From positions 57,088,702 to 57,152,701 of the forward strand of contig OX359264.1 of assembly GCA_947179155.2 (NCBI GenBank): a stretch of 64,000 nt of DNA, read 5' to 3'. The stretch's first letter is position 1. Each line of letters opens with the position of its first letter. Position numbers and translations under genes: made by a program. Shown one piece after another: positions 1 through 12,900 of this stretch. The stretch comes from Hedera helix (taxonomy: Eukaryota; Streptophyta; Magnoliopsida; Apiales; Araliaceae). The notes beneath the pieces are model-generated. The model made no database searches. It saw nothing but the letters and a program-made list of their open reading frames with translations, and was not told where the DNA came from.

Positions 1-185
1 TGCTAAAGTTGTCTTGGCACCTAAAATATTATGGCCAGAAAAATTGGGAGAGGAAGTATGAGCTGAAATGTACGTGTAGCAAGAGTTGGAAAGGGTTTTT
101 CTGACAACTCATGCAATTTATAGAATTAGAGGCAACTAATTGTATGGTAAAGTAGGGTATTCAAGCTCCTTACGCTGCCATCTAA

Positions 186-3100
186 CTACTCTTGGATGTT
201 GCATTGTTGAAAAAAAGGGTGACTATAGTTTACGTGTTTCCTCCAATACGGCTTATACTTCTCAAATCCAATATCTAACCATGGCTTCATGACACCATCA
301 TAGTGTATCACGGCTGCCTGATCAATATAACCCTGCCTGACACCAGAATGATGACCCAACCCTAGAACATGCCATCTCCTGTCCAAGGCTACAGTCTGGT
401 TGTAGAAGGTGACCCAACCTAAAGCCAAGCTACCAGCTTTCCATAGTGGCCTCTTCTTTCCCTGCATCACAAAAGAACTAGCCTTAGAATTACATACATG
501 CTTCAATTGCGCATTATTGAACAAGGCCAGAGCAAAATATATAATTAATATAGCAACAAACAGAACAGAAAGATCTCCGTAGCTCAAGAAGAGGCAGAGC
601 GTGTTTAGCAAGTCCTAAAAGCTAATGAAATAGAATTTAAACCGATCCCTTTAGAGAACTAAAACGGATGAACTGGGAGATCAGAAACTATTTCAATCTA
701 GAAACAAACAAGACAAGCAAATATAAACAGGCATGAATGCATTACCCAATGCAGGTATTTCTCATAGTCTCTGGTTAAGCTGCGTCTTCTCCATTCTTGC
801 AAATCAAAAATATTCATCCCAAATGCCCATGTGCATGCCTTGACATCGAACCTCCTTGCCACCATTGGGTCTGAAAAGTTAATAAGCATATCCATCCTAC
901 GGAATGAAGGACTATCTGCTTGACAAGTCTCCACTGCTCCATTTACTTTGCCCTTCATGTCAATGCTCCAAAGCCTTGTGAGATCCCTTTGTACAATCAC
1001 GTCATGGTCAAGGAACACAATCTTATTCAGCTTAGGAAACATATCTGGCAGGTAGAACCGAAGATGGTTCAGTGCAGAAGTGTATCTCGTGTCAGCGGAA
1101 TTTTCCTTCTGCATTGTTATATCATAGTTATTGGACAACCGGTTGAAAATGTCTATGCTCTGTATCTCAATTGTGGCTTTCCCAGGAGGATATAATAAGA
1201 ACCACATAGAGATTGCAGGAAGGTTGAGAGAATCGGTTACTATATGGAAGATGGTCCTCTCTGGTTCCTGCATGAGTCCAATAAACGATATTTAAACTTT
1301 CATTCAGTGTATCAGCAATATGCAACAATATTTCAACATCTTACAAAGTAATTATCACAGGTCTCAATTGGCTCAACAATTGAACTACAGAACCCTTGGG
1401 AGTTAAATTATATAGGCCTAACATTTATGAAACCCATAAACATCAATATTCTTTTGGTAGCAGAAAAGGGTTCACATTGAAAATGGAAGCAAGAAAATTT
1501 GAGCACTCATTAATTACATGTCCAATGTTCAACAACAGAAACAAAGGAAGATTGCATCTTCTCAAAATAACTTATTGTTGCACGAAACAAATCAAGTGTT
1601 TTCTGAGCAACTGCTGCTTTTTCATCACAAGTGAATCCTTGAAATAACAAAATGCAAACCAACTAACCATAGACATGTATTACTTCTTCTTTTTTTATCT
1701 AAACACCAAATTCAAAACTTGTTCAATGATAACAAATGTCGTCGCCTGAAATTTACACAGTATAAACAACCAAACTTCAGTTTAGATTGGTAACAACAAC
1801 CAAACTTCAGAAGGGCTATGAATGACATACCGTGTCCAAACTCTATACCATCCATAATACAGTCTCACAAAGGGTATGCATGCGAGCTCACTAATTTAAA
1901 GAACATTAGTCACTTATAGGTGTAACTTCTGTGTAAGAATCCTATATATCAATGGTCCTTTTTGGAATATTTCATTCTATCTTAGGGGCATCAACATATA
2001 TGACTAGCATGGATAGAAAATAAAGTCAGCAGCTTACCTTAGCATTAGAAATGGTTGACTGCACAACCACAGCACAAGCCAAAACATTGTCAGAGAAGAC
2101 AGCAAAATGATATGAATCTGTATCATGCAAGTCTTGCAGGCTTGGGAGCTTCCGCTCCTCAGGTAGCAGTGCAAAGTATTCGGCAGTCAGCAGCATAGAG
2201 AGACAATGAAGGCCTTTTGGGGTAGTCCTTGCAGCGAGCTGAACAAGAAATGTAGCTTGATTTTTCTGTGCTCTGACCTGTTCTTCAGCATTGTACGTCA
2301 TAGCACGAAGCTTTTTGACCATTGCAGAGCAATCAGGATATATACGAACAGCTTTTGACAATGTCCCCTCCATGGCTCTTGACCTCAGCAAAGCCCTGAA
2401 AAGTTTACCCTTTTTTAGTTCATACATGAGATTGTTTGACTCTTCATAGAAGGGAGACTTCGATAATTCTTGATTAATTTATACGTACTTAACTTGAAAA
2501 CGAAAAACTGGCAGGTATATACTCCTAACATCATTGAACTAAATAATATCTGAATAACTACAATTTGATGCACAACAAAAATAATCAGATATACCAAATT
2601 TTAGTTGTTTAAGAATAGATATTAGTCACAGTAATGGAAAGATAAAGGGAGAAGGGGAGGGGGGGGGGGGGGGGGGAGAGAGAGAGAGAGAGAGAGAGAC
2701 CCCACAACAATGAGCAGTAGAATGAAAAGTGAAGCAAAATGTATATATGAATAAAAAAATTCATTCGCTATATTTAAAACTCGTGCTATAAATAATAACT
2801 ACATAAATTTCTGTGCTCCTTCACCTAATGCTAACTCTTCATCAGTATTTGAGTACAACCTTCGACTTTTACATAATATCAAGACTTCAATCAGCACAAC
2901 TGGCAAGGGATACTCAAAAGAGACATTTACAGATAATGTAACCAACAACACAAGCTATGTTTTAATTACACTCCAGCCACAGCTGCAACCAAAGCAAACA
3001 CAGCAATGGGGGGTGTTTACATTAACATCTATTTCAAATTAAGAAATAAGAGTATTAATAGAAGACAGAAGTTACAATGGGAAGGAGAAGCACACCCAAA

Positions 3101-6100
3101 TAACAGAATCAGGTACTCTTCAAAAAGAAGAAGAAGAAGAAAGAAACAGAAGCAAGTGGAAAGTTTATATAAGATGAAGAAGAAGAAGAAGAAAACAAAT
3201 ATCTATATTAGGACTATATACAAATGAGTAAAACATGAAGTGCCAAATGATAAAGTAATGAATTTACCTCTTAGACAAGTCAGAATCCTTGGTGGATTCA
3301 CCCATCGCACGTTCCAAATCTTTAATTCGCAGCTTTAATTCCTTCACCAAATGGGAGTTTCTATTTGGTGGTGCAAAATTCAAGTATGCTCTGGCCCTAA
3401 TAACCTGATCCTTCATCTCTTTCAACTTCTCATCCACTACCCTCCTTGATAGTGATTGCACTTTTCGGTCATGTTGGACAATTTTTTCTTTATATTCTTC
3501 CTGCTACAAAACAAAATGAAAAAGATATGCTTATTAGTTATTACATAAGCCAAAGTGTGGAGGGGTATAGGGAGGTCTTTACAAAAATGAAGAATATCTG
3601 CACAGAACATCAAGCTTTACAACAATATCAATTATTCAGCACACAAAAATATCAAACTTTTTTGAATAAATCTTTAAAGTACATAATGTATCTCTTTAAG
3701 AGAAAGTAATAAACTCAAATACGCATGACCTGTACAATCAATGAATGGGTAACAAACCTAAAAGGAACGCATTTATACCTCCCAACCTAACCTTGACCAC
3801 CATATATATAACCCTCTACAAACAAAACAATAGAGATATTACACGATTTTGTACTACCACCCTTAGACTCCCTAAAAATACAAAAGAAACTACTGATCTT
3901 GAAAAACACTTATATAAGAGAATAAAAAATGCATGGCACAGCACAATCAACCCCTTCGCATCCTCAAAAGGTCTACTATTTCATTGCTCCCATATGATCC
4001 ACAAGGGCAGTCAAGTTATGTCACTAAATCCATTAAACAATTCAAATCACTATTCAATCTATCAGTATAAATCGATATTATTCTAATGGAAAAATCTATT
4101 ATCTGTACCACTCTCTGTGTTAAGAAAGAGCAAAGAAGCAATGAAAAGAATGCGAAACCCATTCCAGAAAATTGATAAAGCTAACAGAGTGCCAATTAAC
4201 AAAAAGAGCAAAGACTACTTATCAAACAGTACTCTAGAGGTTTGTAACAAAAGTACAAAACTACAACTAAATATGTCTTACACTCTAATACACTAGCCAA
4301 ATTAAAGGCCTTTTTGAAATAAATCTTTAAAGTACATAATGTATCTCTTTAAGAGAAAGTAAAAAACTCAAATACACATGACATGTGCAATCAATGGACG
4401 GGTAACAAACCTAAAAGGAATGCATTTATACCTCCCAACCTAACCTTGACCACCATATATATAACCCTCTACAAACAAAACAATAGAGATATTACACAAT
4501 TTTATGCTACCACCCATAGATTCCCTAAAAAATACAAAAGAAACTACTGATCTTGAAAAACACTTATTTGAACCAAAATATAAGAGAATAAAAAATGCAT
4601 GGCACAGAACAATCAACCCCTTTGCATCCTCAAAAGGTCTACTATTTCATTGCCCCACATGATCCACATGGGCAGCCAAGTTATGTCACTAAATTCATTA
4701 AACAATTCAATCTATCACTATAAATCGATATTATTCTAATGGAAAAATCTACTATTTGTACCTCTCTGAGTTAGGAAAGAGCAAAGAAGCAATGAAAAGA
4801 ATACAAAACCCATTCCAGAAAATTGATAAAGCTAAAAGAGTGCCAATTAACAAAAAGAGTAAAGACTACTTATCAAACAGTACTCCAGAGGTTTGTAACA
4901 AAAGTACAAAACTAAAACTTAATATGCCTTATAATCTAATACACTAGCCAAATTAAAGGCCATTCGGGATTTGTCATATGCTGTGCCCTGGCTTTGCCTG
5001 ATTTTGCAGATTGTGTAGAGTATCCCCATCATGGAGCAAGCTTGCAATACCCTTCACCAGCTTACAGAAAATTTTGTTCAAGTAAGCACCCCCAACCCAG
5101 GGCTTTTAGGCAACAATTTAAGAAGGAAAAGGTGCATTGATCGACAATTAAATTGAATTCAGACGGAAAAAACTCAAGTGAAGTGTAGATGGATTCCAAA
5201 AGGGGACATTTAAAACTCATGGAAAACCTACTCTAGTACTCTTGACTTAACAAGCACGTGAGAAGTGTGCATCTTATTAAATCCAGAAACACAAGCAAGT
5301 CTTGAGATTATGGATTACCAGACACAAAGAGTTTATGTTACTAAATACAATCAACAATTGGATAACAAAGCGAGACACATATTTTGACATCATTTTAGAA
5401 AGAAAATAATCCAACAGAACTGATAGCAAATATTAGCAATAGCCATTACCTTTTATCTAAAAGGAACAAAACTCCATATTAAGAATGTGAGTGTGTGTAT
5501 TGTGACTTTAAAAACAATATGCAAACACTACAAATAACTGTCCAATCAAATGTAATATACTTACACAGATGTTTTACCTTTCCTATAGATGTGGACAATG
5601 AATTCTCTGTTTTTCTTTTCTGATCGTCTTCTATTGTATCATAATTGGCCCCTGAACATAACGAAAAGGCAAAGAACAATTAAGGACAGAACCAAAAAGT
5701 ATATTAAAATTGGAGACTACAAATAAGCACAAGAACATTCAAGGGCACCAACCTTTCCTTTCTGACAAGGTAACATTGCCTCCAGAATTTTTAGGTTCCT
5801 TAGACTTCAGTTTCTCATCAAAGGGATTAATGGTAACATTAGAACTAAAATTTCCAACTTTGTAAACCAGTGAAGGCGGTTCATTTACACCTTTACCTTC
5901 CTCCTAAACAACAAGAACACCGATTCCACATTCATTAGCAACATAAAAAATCAAAGGAAGATTACCAGGCAAGGAATACAAGACCAACGAACACAAAGAT
6001 ACCTCATCTATTGCTTGGAGATTGAGAACATATTTCCTGTATTTCTGAACAAAATTGGAAAAACCATCATCAATTTCCATCACGAAATACTAGCTAAACT

Positions 6101-6771
6101 TGTTTAATTCTCTAAAAAATGTATTAATCAATCTTTTTCCATTACATTTAGACCAAATCAAAAAATGCAAAATTGAGACCAAATTCCACACAGCTCATCC
6201 AAATACAACTATATGACTTGCTCGACCAATCTTTTTCTCTTTCCCAATTCCCTGCTCCCATAGTTGACAACTGGTCATTTCCTTAATGCTTTGTTTGGAA
6301 CTAGGGAGGGAAGGACGAGGGAAAAAGAATACTGGGGCTTTGTCATCAGTTTATTACACTGATAATGCAGAGGTTTTTCCCTTTTTCATTTCTCCTTTCC
6401 TAAAAATAACTTTAAAAATTTCCATCTATTGGAATTCAGACGAATCCTGAATTTTCTAGCAAACCAATAACGCAAAGATAAAAAAAAATGTAAATAAACA
6501 GTTAATACTAAAGAAGAGGGATCATACAAGAGTCGATAAATCTTCAAAATTTTCTGTTGAAGCTGCCAACAAAATCCAGAAAAGATTAATTATTACTGTA
6601 AGGAACTGGACATAATCCACGTAAAAATCAAATATATACGTATAAAGGTAGAGATTTACCGTCAGAAATGAGATGTAAATGCCTGCCGGAGAGTATAAAG
6701 AGTGGAACAAAGACAGAAACAGCAAGGAGAGAGAGGATGAACCTCCTAGTGCATCGACGAAATCGCCTCAT
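186..6771 (-). CDS. GAUT3: Galacturonosyltransferase (GT8, GAUT3-type), 9 coding exons
   Basis: Transfers galacturonic acid onto homogalacturonan during pectin synthesis in the Golgi (family knowledge). My exons on the minus strand are 6771-6660, 6562-6528, 6044-6003, 5903-5753, 5651-5578, 3500-3268, 2395-2038, 1267-746 and 461-186. All junctions are GT-AG, phases agree, and the total is 1803 nt (600 aa plus TAG), normal for the family. The N-terminus has a basic stretch (MRRFRRCTRR) then a hydrophobic segment at about residues 11-28, as in a type II Golgi membrane protein. A charged stem follows. The GT8 domain carries the metal-binding motif FLDHDVIVQ and, near the C-terminus, HYDGVMKPW (HxxGxxKPW type). 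Paralogue choice rests on RPLWKAGSL and GKVNGAVETC, which fit GAUT3 better than GAUT1 or GAUT4 from memory; an alignment was not possible. The small 35 and 42 nt exons are the least certain part. Confidence 0.9.
2659..2699. repeat. Poly-G plus (GA)n microsatellite in GAUT intron
   Basis: About 18 consecutive G are followed by about 11 GA units, inside the GAUT intron between the exons at 2038-2395 and 3268-3500. The run length may be inaccurate in an assembly. A short (GAA)n stretch lies nearby at about 3125-3192. Confidence 0.9.
3658..4961. repeat. Direct tandem duplication, 2 x ~650 bp, in GAUT intron
   Basis: Unit 1 is 3658-4310 and unit 2 is 4311-4961. Both start with a T-run and AAATCTTTAAAGTACATAAT and end with CTAGCCAAATTAAAGGCC. 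They align along their full length with scattered substitutions and small indels. Open frames at 3745-4086 and 4756-4947 lie in these units and are not conserved as proteins. The duplication accounts for most of the 2.1 kb intron 3501-5577. Confidence 0.9.
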
Positions 6772-9099
6772 CGATGATAATTTTTAGTAAAGCTGATAGA
6801 ATTAGGTTTTTGGAACATTTGTCAAGATGAATTTGAATCAAGATTCGAAACGTGAACAGATAAGCACAGAAGTAACTAGGGTTTTTCACGTGGTTCTACG
6901 TTTGACTATAGATAGAGAAAGTGTAAAGGAAGGAGTTTTAGAGAGACAAAAAAAACTGAAGGGAAGCGATGAAGTAGGAGGTGCCATGTTCGTGACTGAT
7001 AAAGCTTTTAATTTGTACGTAGGAGTAATTATTTTGTATTTGTTGTTTTTTTTGTTTAGAGATTTATACTTCGGGGTTTGCGTCCAGATTTGAAATCGGC
7101 GACTATTACGATAAATGTGCCATGAATTATGATACTAGCCCGTCACGAAACGCTATTATTTATAACTAAATTATCTGTTTTTAAATTTTTTGTTTATATG
7201 TGACAACGATTTTTAAAATTTAAAATAACAATATATATGATTATTATAATTTTATTTTTTTTATAGAATTATGACAATAAGATATATAATTGTTATAAAT
7301 TCTAAAAACTATCGTCACAAGTCTTAACATAAAAAAAATAGAGAATTTTAATTACATAAGATCTCATCTCTTGTGACATACAAAATATATCAATTATATA
7401 TATATATATATATACTCTCTACTATATTATTTAATAATTGTTATTTTTTAAAAATTAACTTTAAAAAATTTTAAACTTAAAATTGAGTTAAATCAATGCA
7501 ATGATAAATATTATAAACTGTATAAAAAATATTACTCATTGTACCTTTTTTTATATTTTTTAATGAATAATCTTAATTTTAAATTTAAATTAATTTTTAA
7601 AAAACAATAATAATCGCAGGAAATATGTACAACTAAGAAGAAAAAATATAGAAGTATATTTGAATAAAAGTAGTACAATCTAGATGGGGAAAAAAAATAC
7701 TTAGCAAAAAAAAAATCTAGATGAAAAATATAAGAAATATGTTAGGAGTAAATAATAAATATTGAAAGAAAGTTTAAAAAGTGACACGACTTCAAAAAAC
7801 AGAATTAAAATTTATTTTCTTTCTTAATAAAAATAGATATTATTTTCGCATATATTTATATATATAATGTTATTTGGACTTACAAAGAGAAAATAATATT
7901 GACATTCTTGCATAACATTTGTCGATCTTTTATATGAATAATACTTTGATGACTAATTAAAAGAGAGATACATAATATAATAAATATGATGGAGGTTAAT
8001 TACTGAGTTCACTCATGTAAGAGCCAGTATTATAAGTTAATTATATTTAAATACATTATCTTATAAGTTATTTTTTTAAAGAATATTCTTTGTATGTATA
8101 ATAATGTTTTTTCTTATATATTACTCACTTCGCAGATAGTTAAGTTTCAACATTCACATTTATTGTAACCAAATTTAGTTTAAAATTAACTGAGTAAATA
8201 ATATGATAAAATATTTCTTCAATCCAATCAAGTAAATCAGAGAAAAATTATTTTATATTTCTCAAGTAAATAAATAGTATATGCTCTTTTCTTTCACATA
8301 TTTGTGGACTCTATTATAAGTGGGCCCTATAAGTACGTAAAAAAGAAAATATATTGTTGCCTCAAGAACATGAAATAATCTCTTAAAATCAATACTATCT
8401 CTTGAATATTTATTTTTGAATTTTCAAAAATACTCCGCTCATTATTTTGGTACGATGAGTGATTCTAATTTCTAACACTAAAGCGGTATAGTACTAACAT
8501 GATTCATAGATTGATTATGTTATTTTCCCCCAAGCGATGATGTTTGTACTTCTGAAAAATGACTAGTACTAATGTAATTTATAAATATTAATTGTACAGA
8601 AAAAATATTATATATAAATATTTTAAAATAAAACTTATTTTTTCCATATAATTATGTAAGAAAATAGTATATCAGCATTATTTTTTCTTGGGATACCTTT
8701 TTTTTTTTTATTTTTTTTTTTTGTTGGACCTTTCTTTCTTACCTGGTACTCCAAGTTGATTGGAAGATGTCGGACACAATTGTCAATAACTTTTTGAAAC
8801 GCAGTTCACCATTTTTCTATATACGTGCCATACCTTTGGAGTGATTGGCAAGCAAGTGCATGATCTGATGGATGAATGATGGCTACAAAATGATTGTCAT
8901 CTGATCGAATAATTATTCAACGATTTTTGATATTGTAAAATAATTTATTTTAGATATTAAAATTATAATATATGAATAATGTAAGACATTATGAAACAAA
9001 TATTCTTAATTTTTCTATCTCAGTGTGCTTCCATCCAAAACACAAAACACGTAGCCGAACAATTTGGTTACCTCCATAACAGTGTTTGGTTACCTAGAT
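6772..9099. other. AT-rich intergenic DNA with two small inverted repeats
   Basis: This is the upstream side of the GAUT gene; no coding exon was recognised. A palindromic pair lies at 7200-7318 (GTGACAACGATTTTTA on the left, its near complement on the right). A second lies at about 7432-7616 (TAATAATTGTTATTTTTTAA and near complement). Both look like small MITE remnants without a clear target-site duplication. The rest is low-complexity A/T. Confidence 0.55.
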
Positions 9100-9370
9100 T
9101 TACCTTTGTATGAAGGTTTAGTTACCAACTGGAATATAACAAAAATGGTTACTGTATTGATTTTTTTTTTATGACTATTTGGTTATACACAAAAACTAAA
9201 ATGGTTACCTTTGTATGAAGATTTGGATACCAACTAGAATATTAAAAAAATGTTTACTGTATTGATTTTTTTTTATCACTATTTGGTTACACACAAAAAC
9301 TAAAATGGTTGCCTTCGTATGAAGGTTTGGTTACCAACTGGAATATAAAAAAAATTAGTTACTGTATTAA
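9100..9370. repeat. ~104 bp tandem repeat next to homopurine element
   Basis: The phrase TTTGTATGAAG...TTTGG(T/A)TACCAACT(G/A)GAATAT recurs at about 9104, 9210 and 9314, a period of 103-104 bp. Each unit also carries (G)TTACTGTATT followed by a T-run. The last, partial unit runs directly into the homopurine element, so the repeats may be part of it. Confidence 0.75.
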
Positions 9371-9988
9371 AAAAAAATTATGACTGAAAAGGAGGAGGGA
9401 GGAGAGAGAAAACTTGAGGAGGGGAAGGGAGGCGGGCAGGGGAAGGAGGAGGTAGGCGGGAGAGGGGGGAGGGAGGCGGGGGTGGGGAGGGGGGAGAGGT
9501 GGCAGACGGGAGAGGGAGGGGGAGGGGGAGGCAGGCGGGGGAGGGACGCATGGGGAGGGGGGCAAGTACAGGCGAGGGAGGAGGGAGGAGAGAGAAAGCT
9601 GGAGAGGGACAGGCGGGGCAAGGGGAGGGGGGAGGGGGGCGGGGGAGGGGGGAGGAGGCGTGAGGAGGCAGCAGGCGGGGGAAGGGGGAGGCAGGCGGCG
9701 GAGAGGAAATGAGAGAGAAAGCGGTAGCGGGAGGATGGAGGAGGGAGGGAGAGGAGAGAGAAAGATCATCATCTGCTAAAAAAAGTGGGAGGAGAGATGA
9801 GATGCATTAATTTGTGTAATTGATTTTTTTTAAATTTGAATTTTAAAATCATCCAACCAAATTTAAGGAATAAGAATGCACTAATTTTATAAATATATTT
9901 TAAAAAAGTACTATTTTTGTAAATACTTTTAAGATGTATGTTTTATGTAATTAATTTCTAAAAAATACTATAATATGTAATTTATCCA
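9347..9988 (+). mobile_element. Dispersed repeat with ~390 bp homopurine core, copy A
   Basis: The core at about 9382-9770 is almost purely G and A on the plus strand, with many GGGAGG, GGCGGG and GGGGAGG blocks. Its left shoulder (TTAGTTACTGTATT, A-run, TTATGACTGAAA) and right shoulder (GAGATGAGATGCATTAATTT through ATATGTAATTTATCC) match, as reverse complement, the shoulders of the tract at 44370-45067. Two inverted copies with shared unique flanks show a dispersed element rather than a chance microsatellite. No transposase, clear terminal inverted repeat or target-site duplication was found, so its class is unknown. Confidence 0.7.
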
Positions 9989-12900
9989 AAAATCTAACCA
10001 CCCAAACCCAAGATGTGTAGTAATGATAATGTTTGGCATTATTACCGTCACCTTAATTAGTTTTTTCACATAATTTACAAAAATTAAGGAAACCAATAAG
10101 ACATTAATTTTGTTTACCAATAGGAATAAGTAAATAATTTTGCCGACAAATTAGTAAGTGTGGTTGCAAATTTAATTGTCGTAAAAACAAATGTATAATA
10201 AATATTGCTAAAATGTATATTTAGCCTGACAGCATAAAAATTATTCTTGTATTACCAACAACTTTTATAAATTATAAGCTACATAAGTGCATGTGTCTAT
10301 TTATATAATGAAAGAGTTTAAATAGGCTAACGATGAGTGACGAGTCGTGTTTACATTTATAAATCAAAAGGTCACGCATGAGTGGTGCTTTGTAGACTAT
10401 TATTAACTACAATAAAAGATATTTCCCGTGCCCTTTATCTGAATGATTGCTTCTTTATTCATTCATTCCAATCATTTCCATTCTTTGTTTATAATGCAAG
10501 ATTTATATAGCTATTCTCTAATTAATTCAGATTGAGGAATAGTTTTATAGGGATGATAGTTAAATTAATGCAGGCAAAACTTGTGTAATCAGATTGACTT
10601 GATTCTTCGATTTGTGAAAAATGATAAATTAAATTATTTTTTAGATAATTTTACGATCACTTAATTTGAAATTAAAGTTAGGATGAGATTTCATCAATAA
10701 CAAATATATATAGGTGCCTATATTTATATATACAGTCGTACATATATCATTGTACATATGCATGCGCCCGCAAGGCGTGCCATGCACAAAGTGTATGTTA
10801 CTATTACAAGCTATAAACTTTAATGAACTAAAACCTTTAAACCACATAACTCATATATTTACATATAGAGTTAAAATTGTAAAATTGCCAATAGAACACG
10901 TATTGAGATATCATCAAATTGTTCGGCTACGTGTTTTGTGTCCCCTAAAGTAAAGCCTTACAATCTTAAATATAACTCCTTCGAGAATCGGGGGCGGACG
11001 CACTTGATAAGAAATTGGCAATTATCCACCTTGATTTTAGGAAATTACCCACCTTGATTTTAGGAAGATTAAAAAATTAATAGCACTGCGTATATACTCC
11101 ATATATTATTTTTAAAATATATATATATATAACATGGCAATAGGCGAATAATATAATTTTACCGAGCATAATATTGATGAAAAAAGATTACATACTAAAT
11201 ATATTTTTCAATCACTTGACAGAAATTCCATAGACTCACCACCAGTCACCATTAAGTCGAATGGTTCAAGTTATGCAGTAGTGTTTGGTTTGGTGAGGGA
11301 CAAGAGAATCTAAAAGCGAAGTGCAAAAGTACTAGTTAAGGGAGCTTGAGCTATAAGGTAATAGGAGTAGTACAACTACGTCGTATATTGCATGTTATGT
11401 GAGGCACAGAGATATAGAAAGAGAGAGTTTCCACTTTCCAGCACCAACCAAAATGATGTAGCAGTATTGAGGGAATCCTTTGGAAACGCCAAAACAAAAA
11501 CCAGCAGCTCCGTGGGCTCCGAAATCACACAGCACCGATGCTAGCTAGTTCGTTTCTCGTGATAATACTACTTCATCACTTCACGTCTTTTCTTCACTTC
11601 TTTACTAATTTGCCCTATTTTTTTTTAATTTTTACTTTTGTTTTTTTGGTACAATGAAGGTCGATAAAAACCAGGGTTAAGGCTCATAAGAGCAAACGTT
11701 GGGACTCTTAAGGAATTCTTACAGATATAAGAAATGAGATTTTATAAAGGAGAGTCTACAAGTTTAAATTTAGCTTTGTTAATACTATTTTTTTATTAAA
11801 TAATCAATTACAAGTGTTAGCTCCACGTCAAGTTTGAAATTATTGACAAACCCCATTGTCTACGTACTTTGAAACTTTCGAATTAAAATGACTAGGTTTC
11901 CGTTTGGGACTTCAAGTTGCGGATTGATAATCCAATCAATTGCCTTTTGACAGTCGGTTTCAACCATAACAAAGCAAAACCCATATCCCAAATCAAAGAG
12001 ATGCCTTTCTAAACGGCTCAAATTTCTGCTTTAAGACCCGTGGCAAGAACAAAAACGAGATCTAATAACCCTGCACTGCATATGTAGAGAATGTATGATA
12101 TTCTATAGGAATTAGTTAGTTGCAATTGAATTGTAAAAAATTGCATCTGTGTCACATCTGCAATTTATTCTGTCGTAAATGTAACTTTATACTATCCGAA
12201 TGCAACTTATTTTCATAGAACAATGTACATCTTCATTATCAACAGAAAATAATTACAAAAAATGATTCAAAATATTTATATTGTACTTGACAAAGATGGA
12301 TGATAATATAGTTCTCCTACCTGTAAGCATATAGCTAGCGGGCAATGTAAACAAAAATGACCGGTGTAAAAATCTTCAACTCAGTCTCACCTTTTTACCT
12401 TCTCAATTATAGTTGTCCCAACAATATTACATTATAGAAACAAAGTTATTTTCAACGCTCGTCTATCTTTTTCATTATAAATATTTAATATTTAATTCGC
12501 ATAGTATAATTATGTAATTCAATATTTGTGTTATAATTATAAGCTCCAAGATAAAATAAAAACCTATATTTTTACAATACTAATTAAAAACATGTTGCAA
12601 TTAACATGGCTACGTGGGAGGACATGGGATAACACAATTAATGCATGGATGAGATCAGATTTATATAGTACTTTTTTTTTTATTATATAAATTGTTTAAG
12701 ATATAATTTTACATATGAATTTTTTTTATTAATATTAATATTATGTAATTAATATTAATTAAAATTTTTATTATTATCTATGGACTAATTAATTACTCCT
12801 CCTCCTCTTTCTCTTAATTACTCAATCTTTAAAGGTAAAATAGGAAATTATTAAAAAAAAAAAATTAAATATATATAAAACGTCTTATATTATAAAAAAA

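Noticed and set aside
9359..9772. Long open frames on both strands over the homopurine tract
   Set aside because: They are Pro/Ser/Leu or Gly/Arg/Glu strings forced by base composition, open in several frames at once, with no domain.
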